A DNA stretch of 64,000 bases from Actinomadura livida. Lineage in GTDB: Bacteria; Actinomycetota; Actinomycetes; Streptosporangiales; Streptosporangiaceae. The notes beneath the pieces are model-generated. The model had not been told where the DNA came from. It worked only from the letters and a program-made list of their open reading frames with translations, and made no database searches. The stretch spans positions 62,001 through 126,000 of the forward strand of contig NZ_BMRO01000008.1 of assembly GCF_014648675.1 (NCBI RefSeq), written 5' to 3'. Below, piece after piece: positions 7,382-14,843 of the stretch. Position numbers and translations under genes: made by a program. How positions within the stretch are numbered: position 1 is the stretch's first letter; the number at the start of each line of letters is the position of its first letter.

Positions 7382-8569
7382 ATGACCGACGCCCTGTCCG
7401 GGGTCCGCGTGCTCGACGCGGCCACCCTGTTCGCGGGTCCGCTCGCCGCCACGCTGCTCGCCGACTTCGGGGCCGAGGTCATCAAGATCGAGCACCCGAG
7501 GGGCGACCCCGTCCGCGGCCACGGCGCCCAGCGCGACGGCGTCGGGCTGTGGTGGAAGATGCTCGGCCGCGGCAAGAAGGCCGTCACCCTGTACCTGGGC
7601 TCCCCCGAGGGGCAGGAGCTGTTCCGGCGGATGGCCGCCGACGCCGACGTCGTCATCGAGAACTTCCGGCCCGGCACCCTGGAGCGCTGGGGCCTCGGCT
7701 ACGACGCGCTGCGCGAGATCAACCCGCGGCTGGTGCTGGCGCGCGTCACCGGCTTCGGGCAGACCGGGCCCTACGCCGGCCGTCCCGGCTTCGGCACGCT
7801 CGCCGAGGCGATGAGCGGGTTCGCCGCGATCACCGGGGAGCCGGACGGCCCGCCGACCCTGCCGCCGTTCGGCCTCGCGGACGGGATCGCCGCGCTGGCC
7901 ACCGCGTACGCCGTGCTGACGGCGCTCCGCGCGCGGGAGGCCACCGGCACCGGGCAGGTCGTCGACCTGGCCATCATCGAGCCGATCCTGACGCTGCTCG
8001 GCCCGCAGATCATCGCCTACGACCAGCTCGGCGAACTGCAGGCCCGCACCGGCAACCGGTCCCACAACAACGCGCCGCGCAACATCTACCGGACGCGGGA
8101 CGGCGGCTGGGTCGCGATCTCCACCAGCGCCCAGTCGATCGCGGAACGGGTGATGCGGCTGGTCGGCCGGCCCGAGCTGATCGACGAGCCGTGGTTCGCG
8201 ACCGGCGCGGACCGCGCCCGGCACGCCGACGAGCTGGACGAGGCCGTCGGCTCGTGGGTCGCCGCCCGCGACCGCGCCGAGGTCGTGGCGGCGTTCGAGG
8301 AGGCGCAGGCCGCCGTCGCGCCCGTCTACACCGCCGCGGACGTCATGGACGACCCCCAGTTCCAGGCGCTCGGCACGATCGCTACCGTCCCGGACGACGA
8401 GCTGGGGCCCGTCCGGATGCAGAACGTCCTGTTCCGCCTTTCGCGGACCCCGGGCCGGATCGACTGGGCCGGTCCGCCGCTCGGCGCGCACACCGCCGAG
8501 ATACTCGCCCGGTACGGGGCAGATGAGGCGGAACAGGCGCTGCTGCGCGCCAAGGGAGTGATCCGTTGA
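7382..8569 (+). CDS. CaiB/BaiF family CoA-transferase
   Basis: 395 aa, the usual length for class III CoA-transferases. Family motifs: GVRVLDAATLFAGPLAATLLADFGAEVIKIEHP at the start, RGKKAVTLYLGSPEGQELFRRMAADADVVIENFRPG, and FGTLAEAMSGFAAITGEPDGPP followed by FGLADGIAAL, where the catalytic Asp is expected. It transfers CoA between carboxylic acids and would activate the acid made earlier in the pathway before lyase cleavage. First gene of a three-gene operon whose stop overlaps the next start. Confidence 0.92.
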   Translation: MTDALSGVRVLDAATLFAGPLAATLLADFGAEVIKIEHPRGDPVRGHGAQRDGVGLWWKMLGRGKKAVTLYLGSPEGQELFRRMAADADVVIENFRPGTLERWGLGYDALREINPRLVLARVTGFGQTGPYAGRPGFGTLAEAMSGFAAITGEPDGPPTLPPFGLADGIAALATAYAVLTALRAREATGTGQVVDLAIIEPILTLLGPQIIAYDQLGELQARTGNRSHNNAPRNIYRTRDGGWVAISTSAQSIAERVMRLVGRPELIDEPWFATGADRARHADELDEAVGSWVAARDRAEVVAAFEEAQAAVAPVYTAADVMDDPQFQALGTIATVPDDELGPVRMQNVLFRLSRTPGRIDWAGPPLGAHTAEILARYGADEAEQALLRAKGVIR

Positions 8570-9390
8570 CCGCCCGCCCGACCGACCCGCTGCTCGCCGC
8601 GATCGCCGGCGGGGTCCGGCTGATCGAGCTGGGCCACCCGTTCTTCACCGGCATGCCCTGCTCGCCCAACCACCCGGGCTTCCGGATGACGCTGATCCGG
8701 CGGCACGGCGACATGAAGCGCCTGGACGGCGGCTCGGCCGCCAACGAGATCATCGTGACCGGCGGCCACGTCGGCACGCACATCGACGCGCTGTCGCACG
8801 TCAGCCACGACGGGCTGCTGCACGGCGGGGCGGACGCGGCCGAGGCGCAGCTCGGCGGCGAGTTCACCGTGCACGGCGCCGAGAACCTGCCGGGGCTGCT
8901 GCGGCGCGGAGTCCTGCTGGACGTCGCCGCCGTCCACGGCGTCGAGACGCTGCCGCCCGGATACGGCGTGACCGCCGACGACCTGGATCGCGCCGCCGAG
9001 CGCGCGGGCACCGAGCCCGGCGCGGGCGAGGTCGCGCTGATCCGCACCGGCTGGGCCCGCCTCTTCGGGGACGCCACCGCCTACCTCGGCCGGGAGAGCG
9101 GCGTCCCCGGCGCGACGTCCGAGGCCGCGCTGTGGCTCGCCGAGCGCGGGGTCGTGGCGACCGGCGCCGACACGACCGCCTACGAGCGGATCCGGCCCGG
9201 CGCCGGGCACGCCGTCCTGCCCGTGCACCGGGTCCTGCTGGTGGAGTCGGGCGTCTTCATCATCGAGCACCTGAACCTGGAGGAGCTCGCCGAGGCGGGG
9301 CTGCACGAGTTCGCGTTCCTGCTGGCGCCGCTGCGGATCAGGGGCGGCACCGGCTCGCCCGTCCGCCCCCTGGCGGCGGTGACGGCGTGA
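8566..9390 (+). CDS. Cyclase family metal-dependent hydrolase (KynB-like)
   Basis: 274 aa. The signature HVGTHIDALSHVSHDG (HxGTHxDxxxH) supplies metal ligands of the cyclase/kynurenine-formamidase fold, with LLDVAAVHG and VALIRTGWARLF later. The family hydrolyses N-formyl or cyclic amides and lactones. The TTG start overlaps the previous stop (TTGA) and is preceded by AGGGAG; no better in-frame ATG/GTG exists. It could hydrolyse the amide exposed by the neighbouring cyclic-amide hydrolase. Confidence 0.85.
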   Translation: MTARPTDPLLAAIAGGVRLIELGHPFFTGMPCSPNHPGFRMTLIRRHGDMKRLDGGSAANEIIVTGGHVGTHIDALSHVSHDGLLHGGADAAEAQLGGEFTVHGAENLPGLLRRGVLLDVAAVHGVETLPPGYGVTADDLDRAAERAGTEPGAGEVALIRTGWARLFGDATAYLGRESGVPGATSEAALWLAERGVVATGADTTAYERIRPGAGHAVLPVHRVLLVESGVFIIEHLNLEELAEAGLHEFAFLLAPLRIRGGTGSPVRPLAAVTA

Positions 9391-10796
9391 CCGCCGAGCA
9401 GAAGACCCCGGTCCAGCGGCTCGCCGCCCTCGCCTACCGGGTGCGGCGGGAGGGCCTGCCGCCCGAACTGCGGGCCGATGCCGCGCGCCGCGTCCTCGAC
9501 GTGCTGGGCAACAGCCTCGCCGCCACCGCGCAGCCCCCGGCCCGCGCCGTCGGCGAACTCGTCGCCGAATGGGGCGGGGCGGAACGGGCCACCGCGATCG
9601 GCACCGGCACCCGCCTCCCCGAACCGAGCGCGGCGCTGCTGAACGGCACGCTCGCGCACTCCCTCGACTTCGACGACACGCACCTGCCGTCCGTGCTGCA
9701 CCCCTCCGCGTCCGTCGTGCCCGCCGCGCTCGCGGTGGCCGAGGCGCGCGGCGCCTCCGGGGCGGCGCTGCTGGACGCCGCCGGCGCCGGCGTGGAGATC
9801 ACCGTCCGGCTCGGCATGGCCGGCTACGACCGGGAGCTCGGCAACTCGGTGTTCTTCGAGCGCGGCCAGCACGCGACCGCGATCTGCGGCGCGCTCGGCG
9901 CCGCGGCCGCCGCCGCGATGCTGTCCGGCCTGGACGCCGGCGGCATCGCCGACGCGCTCGGCATCGCCGCCAGCATGGGCTCGGGGATCCTGGAGGCCAA
10001 CCGGACCGGCGGCACCGTCAAGCGCGTCCACTGCGGCTGGGCCGCGCACGCGGGCGTCACCGCCGCCGGGCTCGCGCGCACCGGGATCACCGGCCCGCCG
10101 ACCGTCCTGGAGGGCCGCTTCGGGCTGCTCCAGGCGTTCTGCGGCGACCGGGCCGACCCCGGCGCGATCACCGACCGCCTCGGCGAGCACTGGGAACTGC
10201 CCGGCGTGTTCTTCAAGCCGTACCCGTGCAACCACTTCACCCACGCCGGGATCGACGCCGCCCTCCGGCTCCGCGAACGCGGCCTGGACCCGGCCGACAT
10301 CGCGGACATCGAGCTGGGCGCGCCCGCCCCCGTCCTGCGGACGATCGGCGAGCCCGCCGAGGACAAGGCCCGGCCGGAGTCGGGGTACCACGCGGCGTTC
10401 TCCGGCCCGTACACCGTCGCGGCGGCGCTGCTGGGCGGCGGCGGGCTCGGGGTGTCCCACGAGGACTTCACCGACGAGGCGGCCGCCGACCCCGCCCGGT
10501 TCGCGCTGGCGGCGAAGGTCCGCTGCGTCCCCGACGCCCGCTGCGACGCGATCTTCCCGCACCGCTTCCCGGCCGTCCTGCGCGTCCGGACACGCGCGGG
10601 CGCCCTCCTGGAAGAACGCGTGGACACCAACCGGGGCGGCCCGGACAACCCGCTGTCACCGGACGAACTGGCCGCCAAGTTCGAGTTGAACGCCACCCGC
10701 CGCGTCACCCCGGCCGCGGCCGCCCGGATCACCGAACTGACCTACGACCTCGCGGCCCTGGACAAGCTGGACGCCCTGACGTCGCTGCTCCGCTGA
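9387..10796 (+). CDS. MmgE/PrpD family protein
   Basis: 469 aa with family features: SLDFDDTHLPSVLHPSASVVPAALAVAE, IASMGSGILEANRTGGTVKRVHCGWAAHAG and FFKPYPCNHFTHAGIDAAL. Relatives include 2-methylcitrate dehydratase, cis-aconitate decarboxylase and iminodisuccinate epimerase, so it likely dehydrates, decarboxylates or epimerises a polycarboxylate. The GTG start overlaps the previous stop (GTGA), showing translational coupling. Last gene of the catabolic operon. Confidence 0.9.
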   Translation: MTAEQKTPVQRLAALAYRVRREGLPPELRADAARRVLDVLGNSLAATAQPPARAVGELVAEWGGAERATAIGTGTRLPEPSAALLNGTLAHSLDFDDTHLPSVLHPSASVVPAALAVAEARGASGAALLDAAGAGVEITVRLGMAGYDRELGNSVFFERGQHATAICGALGAAAAAAMLSGLDAGGIADALGIAASMGSGILEANRTGGTVKRVHCGWAAHAGVTAAGLARTGITGPPTVLEGRFGLLQAFCGDRADPGAITDRLGEHWELPGVFFKPYPCNHFTHAGIDAALRLRERGLDPADIADIELGAPAPVLRTIGEPAEDKARPESGYHAAFSGPYTVAAALLGGGGLGVSHEDFTDEAAADPARFALAAKVRCVPDARCDAIFPHRFPAVLRVRTRAGALLEERVDTNRGGPDNPLSPDELAAKFELNATRRVTPAAAARITELTYDLAALDKLDALTSLLR

Positions 10797-10803
10797 TCCG
10801 CCG

Positions 10804-11157
10804 TCAGGTCCAGAAGACGGCCACGCCGACGTTGACGACGGCCAAGGCTCCGATGGCCATGAAGACCGGCGTGCTGAGGGGGCGGCGGCGTCCCAGCAGG
10901 ATGAGGACGAGCGCGGCCAGCACCACCCCGAGCTTGACGGTGATCTTGACGTTGTTCACCTCCTCGTCCAGGGCGCCCTGGAGCACCCCGACGAGGGCGA
11001 TGCCGGTCACGAGCTGGGTGAGCGCGCCGTGCAGCATCCCCGTCGCGGGACGGACCGGGCCGCGCCGCGCCTCGGCCAGCTGGGCGAGGAAGCCGCCGAT
11101 GAGGACCGCGAGGCCGACGAAGTGGAAGAACAGCAGCAGGTGCCGAACGAACTCCAA
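10804..11157 (-). CDS. Small four-helix membrane protein
   Basis: 117 aa with four hydrophobic segments (LLLFFHFVGLAVLIGGFLA; MLHGALTQLVTGIALVGVL; ITVKLGVVLAALVLILLG; PVFMAIGALAVVNVGVAVFW). I do not assign a function; similar small integral membrane proteins are common in actinomycetes. The start is TTG at 11157 with GGAGG seven bases upstream. A strong palindrome lies just before it. Its stop is 5 bp from the convergent MmgE/PrpD stop region. Confidence 0.7.
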   Translation of the reverse strand: MEFVRHLLLFFHFVGLAVLIGGFLAQLAEARRGPVRPATGMLHGALTQLVTGIALVGVLQGALDEEVNNVKITVKLGVVLAALVLILLGRRRPLSTPVFMAIGALAVVNVGVAVFWT

Positions 11158-11195
11158 GGGGGACCTCCGGGAGGAACAGCGGCGAATCGACCGAA

Positions 11196-11212
11196 TACTA
11201 CGAGCTGTAGTA
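11196..11212. promoter_or_regulatory. Palindrome TACTAC-N5-GTAGTA, BlaI/CopY-like operator
   Basis: Perfect 6-bp arms around GAGCT, 38 bp upstream of the membrane-protein start. Actinobacterial BlaI/MecI-type repressors bind TACTAC...GTAGTA sites, but no such repressor is in this window, so the assignment is tentative. Confidence 0.45.
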
Positions 11213-11236
11213 CTAGCACAGACCCCTGCATACCGC

Positions 11237-11593
11237 CTATACCGAAGCGCCGGTGCGGCGGGCGCGGGCCAGGGCCAGCCCGCCGAGGGCCGTGGCGATC
11301 AGGCCCAGGACCAGGGCGACGAAGGCTCCGCCGAGACCGTTGCCGGTGCCGACGCTGCCGCCGGAGGTGACGGCGACCAGCCCGCCGAGGACGATGCCGG
11401 CCAGCCCCGCCGCCAGGGCGGCGAAGGCCCCGTTCCGCCCGTTGCGAGTGCCGAGACGACCGGCGGGACGGGCCAGTGCCAGCGCGCCGATCACAATGCC
11501 GGCCAGCCCCGTCAGCCCGGCGACGGAGGACCCGAGCCGCCCGGCGCTCATGGCGTAGGCGTCGACGAGGGCGACTGCGTACTGGATGGACAT
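11237..11593 (-). CDS. DUF6223-like small membrane protein
   Basis: 118 aa with three glycine/alanine-rich hydrophobic segments, each in a repeated layout: LGSSVAGLTGLAGIVIGALALARPAGRLG, AALAAGLAGIVLGGLVAV and AFVALVLGLIATALGGLALARAR. Segment boundaries contain GRLGTRNGRNGAF and GSVGTGNGLGGAF, so the protein looks like an internally duplicated unit. This matches what I remember of the DUF6223 family; function unknown. Divergent from the histidine kinase, which may control it. Confidence 0.65.
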   Translation of the reverse strand: MSIQYAVALVDAYAMSAGRLGSSVAGLTGLAGIVIGALALARPAGRLGTRNGRNGAFAALAAGLAGIVLGGLVAVTSGGSVGTGNGLGGAFVALVLGLIATALGGLALARARRTGASV

Positions 11594-11698
11594 GTCGTGC
11601 TCCTTAGACCCTGCGAGTGGATGTCCAGCCGATGATGTCCGCCGAACCCCTCGCAGGTCGTCCAGCAGGCGCGGACACTTTTCGCTGCCGCAGAAGCC

Positions 11699-11754
11699 GT
11701 AACCGGTTACCCCGCACGCCGTAGGACGGGCCGCGCCTACCGCGCGCGCGGTAG
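11699..11754. promoter_or_regulatory. Two perfect palindromes between DUF6223 and kinase genes
   Basis: GTAACCGGTTAC (11699-11710) is a perfect 12-bp palindrome, and 11737-11754 (CTAC, five CG steps, GTAG) is a perfect 18-bp palindrome. Both lie between divergent genes and are candidate sites for the response regulator encoded downstream. No experimental motif known to me matches. Confidence 0.4.
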
Positions 11755-11814
11755 CAGCCCGATCGTCCGCGCGCAGGAGTCGCGGGAACGCGCATCCGGT
11801 CTAGGGTGCGCAGC

Positions 11815-12942
11815 ATGGGTACCGGACGGCCCGGCGTGCGAGCCGCTGCCATCGACTGGGGCATTGCCGGCTGCATGGCCGCGGCGCTCCTGGTCACCGG
11901 GCTGTCCGAACGTCACTCCGCCGCGGGCCCGGACCTGCTCGGGTACGCGCTGCTGGTGGCCGGGGGCCTGGCGCTGGCCCTGCGCCGCCGCGCGCCGGTC
12001 CCGGTCCTCGTGGTCACCGGGCTGTGCGCGGTGGGGTACCAGGCGGCCGGTTTCGACGTGCCGGCCGTGGCCTTCCTGTTCGCGGTGTACGCCGCCGTCC
12101 GGGCCGGGCACCGGGTCGTCACGGTGGCGGCGAGCGTGCTGCTGCTGGCCGTCCTGCCGGTCGCGGCGCTGGCCTCCGGGCCCCACGACACGGGCGAGGC
12201 GTTCGCGCGGGCCCGGGGCGCGCTCGAAGTGGCCTGGCTGGTCGCCGCCGGCGCCGCCGGCGAGGCGCTGCGGCAGGCCGAGCGGCGGGCGGCGGAGGCC
12301 GAGCGGACCCGGGAGGAGACCGCGCGGCGCCGCGCCGACGAGGAGCGGCTGCGCATCGCGCGGGAACTGCACGACTCGCTCACCCACCAGATCTCGATCA
12401 TCAAGGTGCAGTCCGAGGTGGCCGTGCACGTGGCCCGCAGGCGCGGCGAGCGGGTGCCGGACGCTCTGCTCGCGATCCAGGAGGCCGGCCGGGAGGCGTC
12501 CCGGGAGCTGCGCGCGACCCTGGAGGCGCTGCGCGACGACGACACGGCGCCGCCGCGCGGGCTCGAACACGTCCCGGAACTGGTGGCACGGGCCCGCGCC
12601 ACCGGACTGGACGCGACGCTGACGATCGAGGGGCAGGGGCACGACGTCCCGACCGCGGTGGACCGGACCGTCTACCGCATCGTGCAGGAGTCGCTCACCA
12701 ACATCCTGCGCCACTCCGACGCGGCCACCGCGACGGTCCGGATCGACCGCCGTCCGAAGACCTTGCTGATCCGCGTTGACGACGATGGAAAGGCGGTGCC
12801 GGACGCCGCCGCGACCCCCGGCGTCGGGCTGCAGGGCATGCGCGAGCGGGTCGCCGCGCTGGGCGGCCGGTTGCGCGCCGAGCCGCGCGGCGAGGGCGGC
12901 TTCACCGTCCAGGCCGAACTCCCCGTGGACGGGACGTCATGA
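11815..12942 (+). CDS. Sensor histidine kinase, NarL-type (HisKA_3)
   Basis: About 375 aa. Four to five hydrophobic N-terminal segments (residues 10-150) place it in the membrane, then a coiled linker rich in Arg/Glu/Ala, the dimerisation/phospho-acceptor helix RIARELHDSLTHQISIIKVQ with the conserved His, and a C-terminal ATPase domain (VYRIVQESLTNILRHS; GVGLQGMRERVAALGG). It autophosphorylates and passes phosphate to the LuxR-type regulator whose ATG overlaps its stop. A GTG at 11806 in frame is an alternative start. Confidence 0.9.
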   Translation: MGTGRPGVRAAAIDWGIAGCMAAALLVTGLSERHSAAGPDLLGYALLVAGGLALALRRRAPVPVLVVTGLCAVGYQAAGFDVPAVAFLFAVYAAVRAGHRVVTVAASVLLLAVLPVAALASGPHDTGEAFARARGALEVAWLVAAGAAGEALRQAERRAAEAERTREETARRRADEERLRIARELHDSLTHQISIIKVQSEVAVHVARRRGERVPDALLAIQEAGREASRELRATLEALRDDDTAPPRGLEHVPELVARARATGLDATLTIEGQGHDVPTAVDRTVYRIVQESLTNILRHSDAATATVRIDRRPKTLLIRVDDDGKAVPDAAATPGVGLQGMRERVAALGGRLRAEPRGEGGFTVQAELPVDGTS

Positions 12943-13592
12943 TCCGGGTCCTCCTGGTCGACGACCAGCAGCTCATCCGCAGCGGGTTCCGCGCGCTCCT
13001 CGACCTGGAGGACGACATCGAGGTGGTGGCCGAGGCCGCCGACGGGCGCGAGGGCCTGGCGCTGGCCCGCGAGCACCTGCCGGACATCGCGCTCATCGAC
13101 ATCCAGATGCCCGCCGTGGACGGCATCGAGGCCACCCGCCGCATCGCCGCGGACCCGGCCCTGGCCGGGGTGCACGTGGTCATCCTGACCAACTACGGCT
13201 TGGACGAGTACGTCCTGGACGCGCTGCGCGCCGGGGCCGCCGGATTCCTCGTCAAGGACATCCAGCCGGAGGACCTCGTCCACTCCGTCCGCGTGGCCGC
13301 CCGCGGCGACGCGCTGCTGGCCCCGTCGATCACGCGCCGCCTGATCGACCGCTACGTCGCCCAGCCGCTCACGGCGTCCGGCACGGGTCTGCAGGAGCTG
13401 ACCCAACGGGAGCGCGAGGCCGTCGCCCTGGTCGCGCACGGCCTGTCCAACGACCAGATCGCCGCCCGCATGGTGATCAGCACCGCGACGGCCAAGACCC
13501 ACATCAACCGGGCCATGACCAAACTCCACGCCCGCGACCGCGCCCAACTGGTAGTCCTGGCCTACGAATCAGGTCTCGTAACCCGCGGTTAG
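12939..13592 (+). CDS. LuxR/NarL-family response regulator
   Basis: 217 aa. Receiver domain with acidic pocket D8-D9, phospho-acceptor D54 (ALIDIQMP) and Lys in FLVKDIQ near 105. The C-terminal LuxR HTH is clear: LTQREREAVALVAHGLSNDQIAARMVIS and AKTHINRAMTKL. Overlaps the kinase by 4 bp (ATGA), forming one operon. Its 3' end overlaps the convergent VOC gene by 4 bp. Likely targets are itself or the DUF6223 gene via the upstream palindromes. Confidence 0.93.
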   Translation: MIRVLLVDDQQLIRSGFRALLDLEDDIEVVAEAADGREGLALAREHLPDIALIDIQMPAVDGIEATRRIAADPALAGVHVVILTNYGLDEYVLDALRAGAAGFLVKDIQPEDLVHSVRVAARGDALLAPSITRRLIDRYVAQPLTASGTGLQELTQREREAVALVAHGLSNDQIAARMVISTATAKTHINRAMTKLHARDRAQLVVLAYESGLVTRG

Positions 13593-13996
13593 TGGGTGGC
13601 CGGTGCGGGTTCGGCCGGGTGGTGGGCGGGTTCGAAGAGTTCGATGAGGTTGCCCGCGGGGTCGGTGAGCAGGATCTGGCGGCCGCCGGGGCCTGCGACG
13701 ATGTCGGTGCGGAAGGTCAGGCCGGCCGCGCGGAGCCGGTCGATCTCGGCGTCGAGGTCGTCCAGGACGAGGTGGATGCGGTTGCGGCCGGGCTCGGCCG
13801 GGTCGGGCGTCGCGCGGGCGCCGGAGCTCGCCGGGCCGGACAGCAGCAGCCGCAGCGGCCCGCGGACCACGTCGGCGAAGGCGGGCGCTGCGCTCATGCG
13901 GACCGTGAAGCCGAGGTGGGCCGTGTAGAAGTCGACGGCGGCCTGGACGTCGTCCACGATGTAGCGGACGCCGACGAACTGGTCAGGTGTGGTCAT
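13589..13996 (-). CDS. VOC (glyoxalase/bleomycin-resistance fold) protein
   Basis: 135 aa with the beta-alpha-beta-beta-beta VOC pattern twice: RYIVDDVQAAVDFYTAHLGFTVRM and HLVLDDLDAEIDRLRAAGLTF...GRQILLTDPAGNLIELFEP. The terminal Glu and an earlier His may bind a metal. Its ATG overlaps the stop of the ArsR-phosphatase fusion (ATGA), so they share one transcript. ArsI organoarsenical lyases belong to this fold, but the paired Cys they need are absent, so that role is unlikely. Confidence 0.8.
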   Translation of the reverse strand: MTTPDQFVGVRYIVDDVQAAVDFYTAHLGFTVRMSAAPAFADVVRGPLRLLLSGPASSGARATPDPAEPGRNRIHLVLDDLDAEIDRLRAAGLTFRTDIVAGPGGRQILLTDPAGNLIELFEPAHHPAEPAPATH

Positions 13997-14769
13997 GGCC
14001 GGATCTCCTGTTCCGGTTGGGCGAGCCGAGGTATCAGGTAGCCGATTCGTGCGTCGATCTCGGCCGCCGTGCGGGCGAAGGCCGCCTGGAATTCGTCGGC
14101 AGGGCCTTCGCCGACCGCGGCGGGGTCGGGGATGCTCCAGTGGATCCGCCGGGGGTGGCCGCCGAAGTCGGGGAAGACCTCGCGGACCTTGTCGCACAGG
14201 CTGATCACGTGGCTGAAGCCGCGGTCGGCGAGGTCGTCCAGGCGCCGCGGGCGCCGGTCGGCGACGTCGATGCCGTACCGCTCGCGCAGCACGCGCACGG
14301 CGGCGGGGTGCAGTCGCGGCTTGGGATGGCTGCCGGCGCTCGCCACCTCGACCCGGCCGCCGGTGCGGCGGCGCAGCAGGGCCTCCGCGATCGGTGAGCG
14401 GGCGCTGTTGCCGGTGCAGGCGAACAGCACGCAGGCGGTGGCTTCTCTTGGCGCGGGCGGGGCTGGGACCGGACCGAGCGCGGGGTGGAGGGCGGCGCCG
14501 GTGGCGGCCAGCCCTTGCCCGAGGCGTTCCAGGTCCAGGTGGTAGTAGCTGTCGCGGCCGTCGTGGCTGCTGCGGCGCACGGTGACGAGCCCGCCCGAGC
14601 GCAGCAGCCGCAGGTGGTAGGACACCAGGTTCTGCGGCTGCTCGACCAGGGCGACCAGCTCCCGCACGCGCAGATCGCTGCGCGCCAGCTCGCTGAGGAG
14701 CCGCCAGCGCACTTCGTGGGCCACCAGGCCGATGAACGGCGGCGGGGCCGCTTGACCGGACCGCGACAT
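13993..14769 (-). CDS. ArsR regulator fused to low-molecular-weight phosphatase/arsenate reductase
   Basis: 258 aa. N-terminal ArsR-type winged HTH (residues 10-85: LVAHEVRWRLLSELARSDLRVRELVALVEQPQNLVSYHLRLLRSGGLV) joined by a proline-rich linker to an LMW protein-tyrosine-phosphatase/ArsC domain with catalytic loop FACTGNSARS (Cys118) and the acid segment IPDPA near the C-terminus. One polypeptide thus both controls transcription and removes phosphate or reduces arsenate. I chose ATG 14769 because the longer reading to 14805 would start inside the operator. Forms an operon with the VOC gene; no arsenite pump is adjacent. Confidence 0.85.
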   Translation of the reverse strand: MSRSGQAAPPPFIGLVAHEVRWRLLSELARSDLRVRELVALVEQPQNLVSYHLRLLRSGGLVTVRRSSHDGRDSYYHLDLERLGQGLAATGAALHPALGPVPAPPAPREATACVLFACTGNSARSPIAEALLRRRTGGRVEVASAGSHPKPRLHPAAVRVLRERYGIDVADRRPRRLDDLADRGFSHVISLCDKVREVFPDFGGHPRRIHWSIPDPAAVGEGPADEFQAAFARTAAEIDARIGYLIPRLAQPEQEIRP

Positions 14770-14782
14770 ACCCGCAGGATAC

Positions 14783-14817
14783 ATCAAGAGGGTTTGATGC
14801 ATCAATCTTGCTTGATG
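14783..14817. promoter_or_regulatory. ArsR-type operator, paired ATCAA/TTGAT sites
   Basis: ATCAA (14783), TTGATGCATCAA (14794-14805, a perfect 12-bp palindrome) and TTGATG (14812) sit between the divergent ArsR-fusion and permease genes. AT-rich ATCAA/TTGAT palindromes are usual ArsR/SmtB targets, so the fusion probably represses both directions. Confidence 0.65.
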
Positions 14818-14843
14818 CGTCTCGAAGATGTGGGAGGGCGCTG

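Noticed and set aside
5723..8491. 922-codon minus-strand frame covering the hydrolase and beyond
   Set aside because: Only the part up to 7192 has family motifs and a ribosome site; the upstream part is antisense to the CoA-transferase.
13589..13996. VOC protein as ArsI organoarsenical lyase
   Set aside because: The fold fits, but the paired Cys needed to bind trivalent arsenicals are absent.
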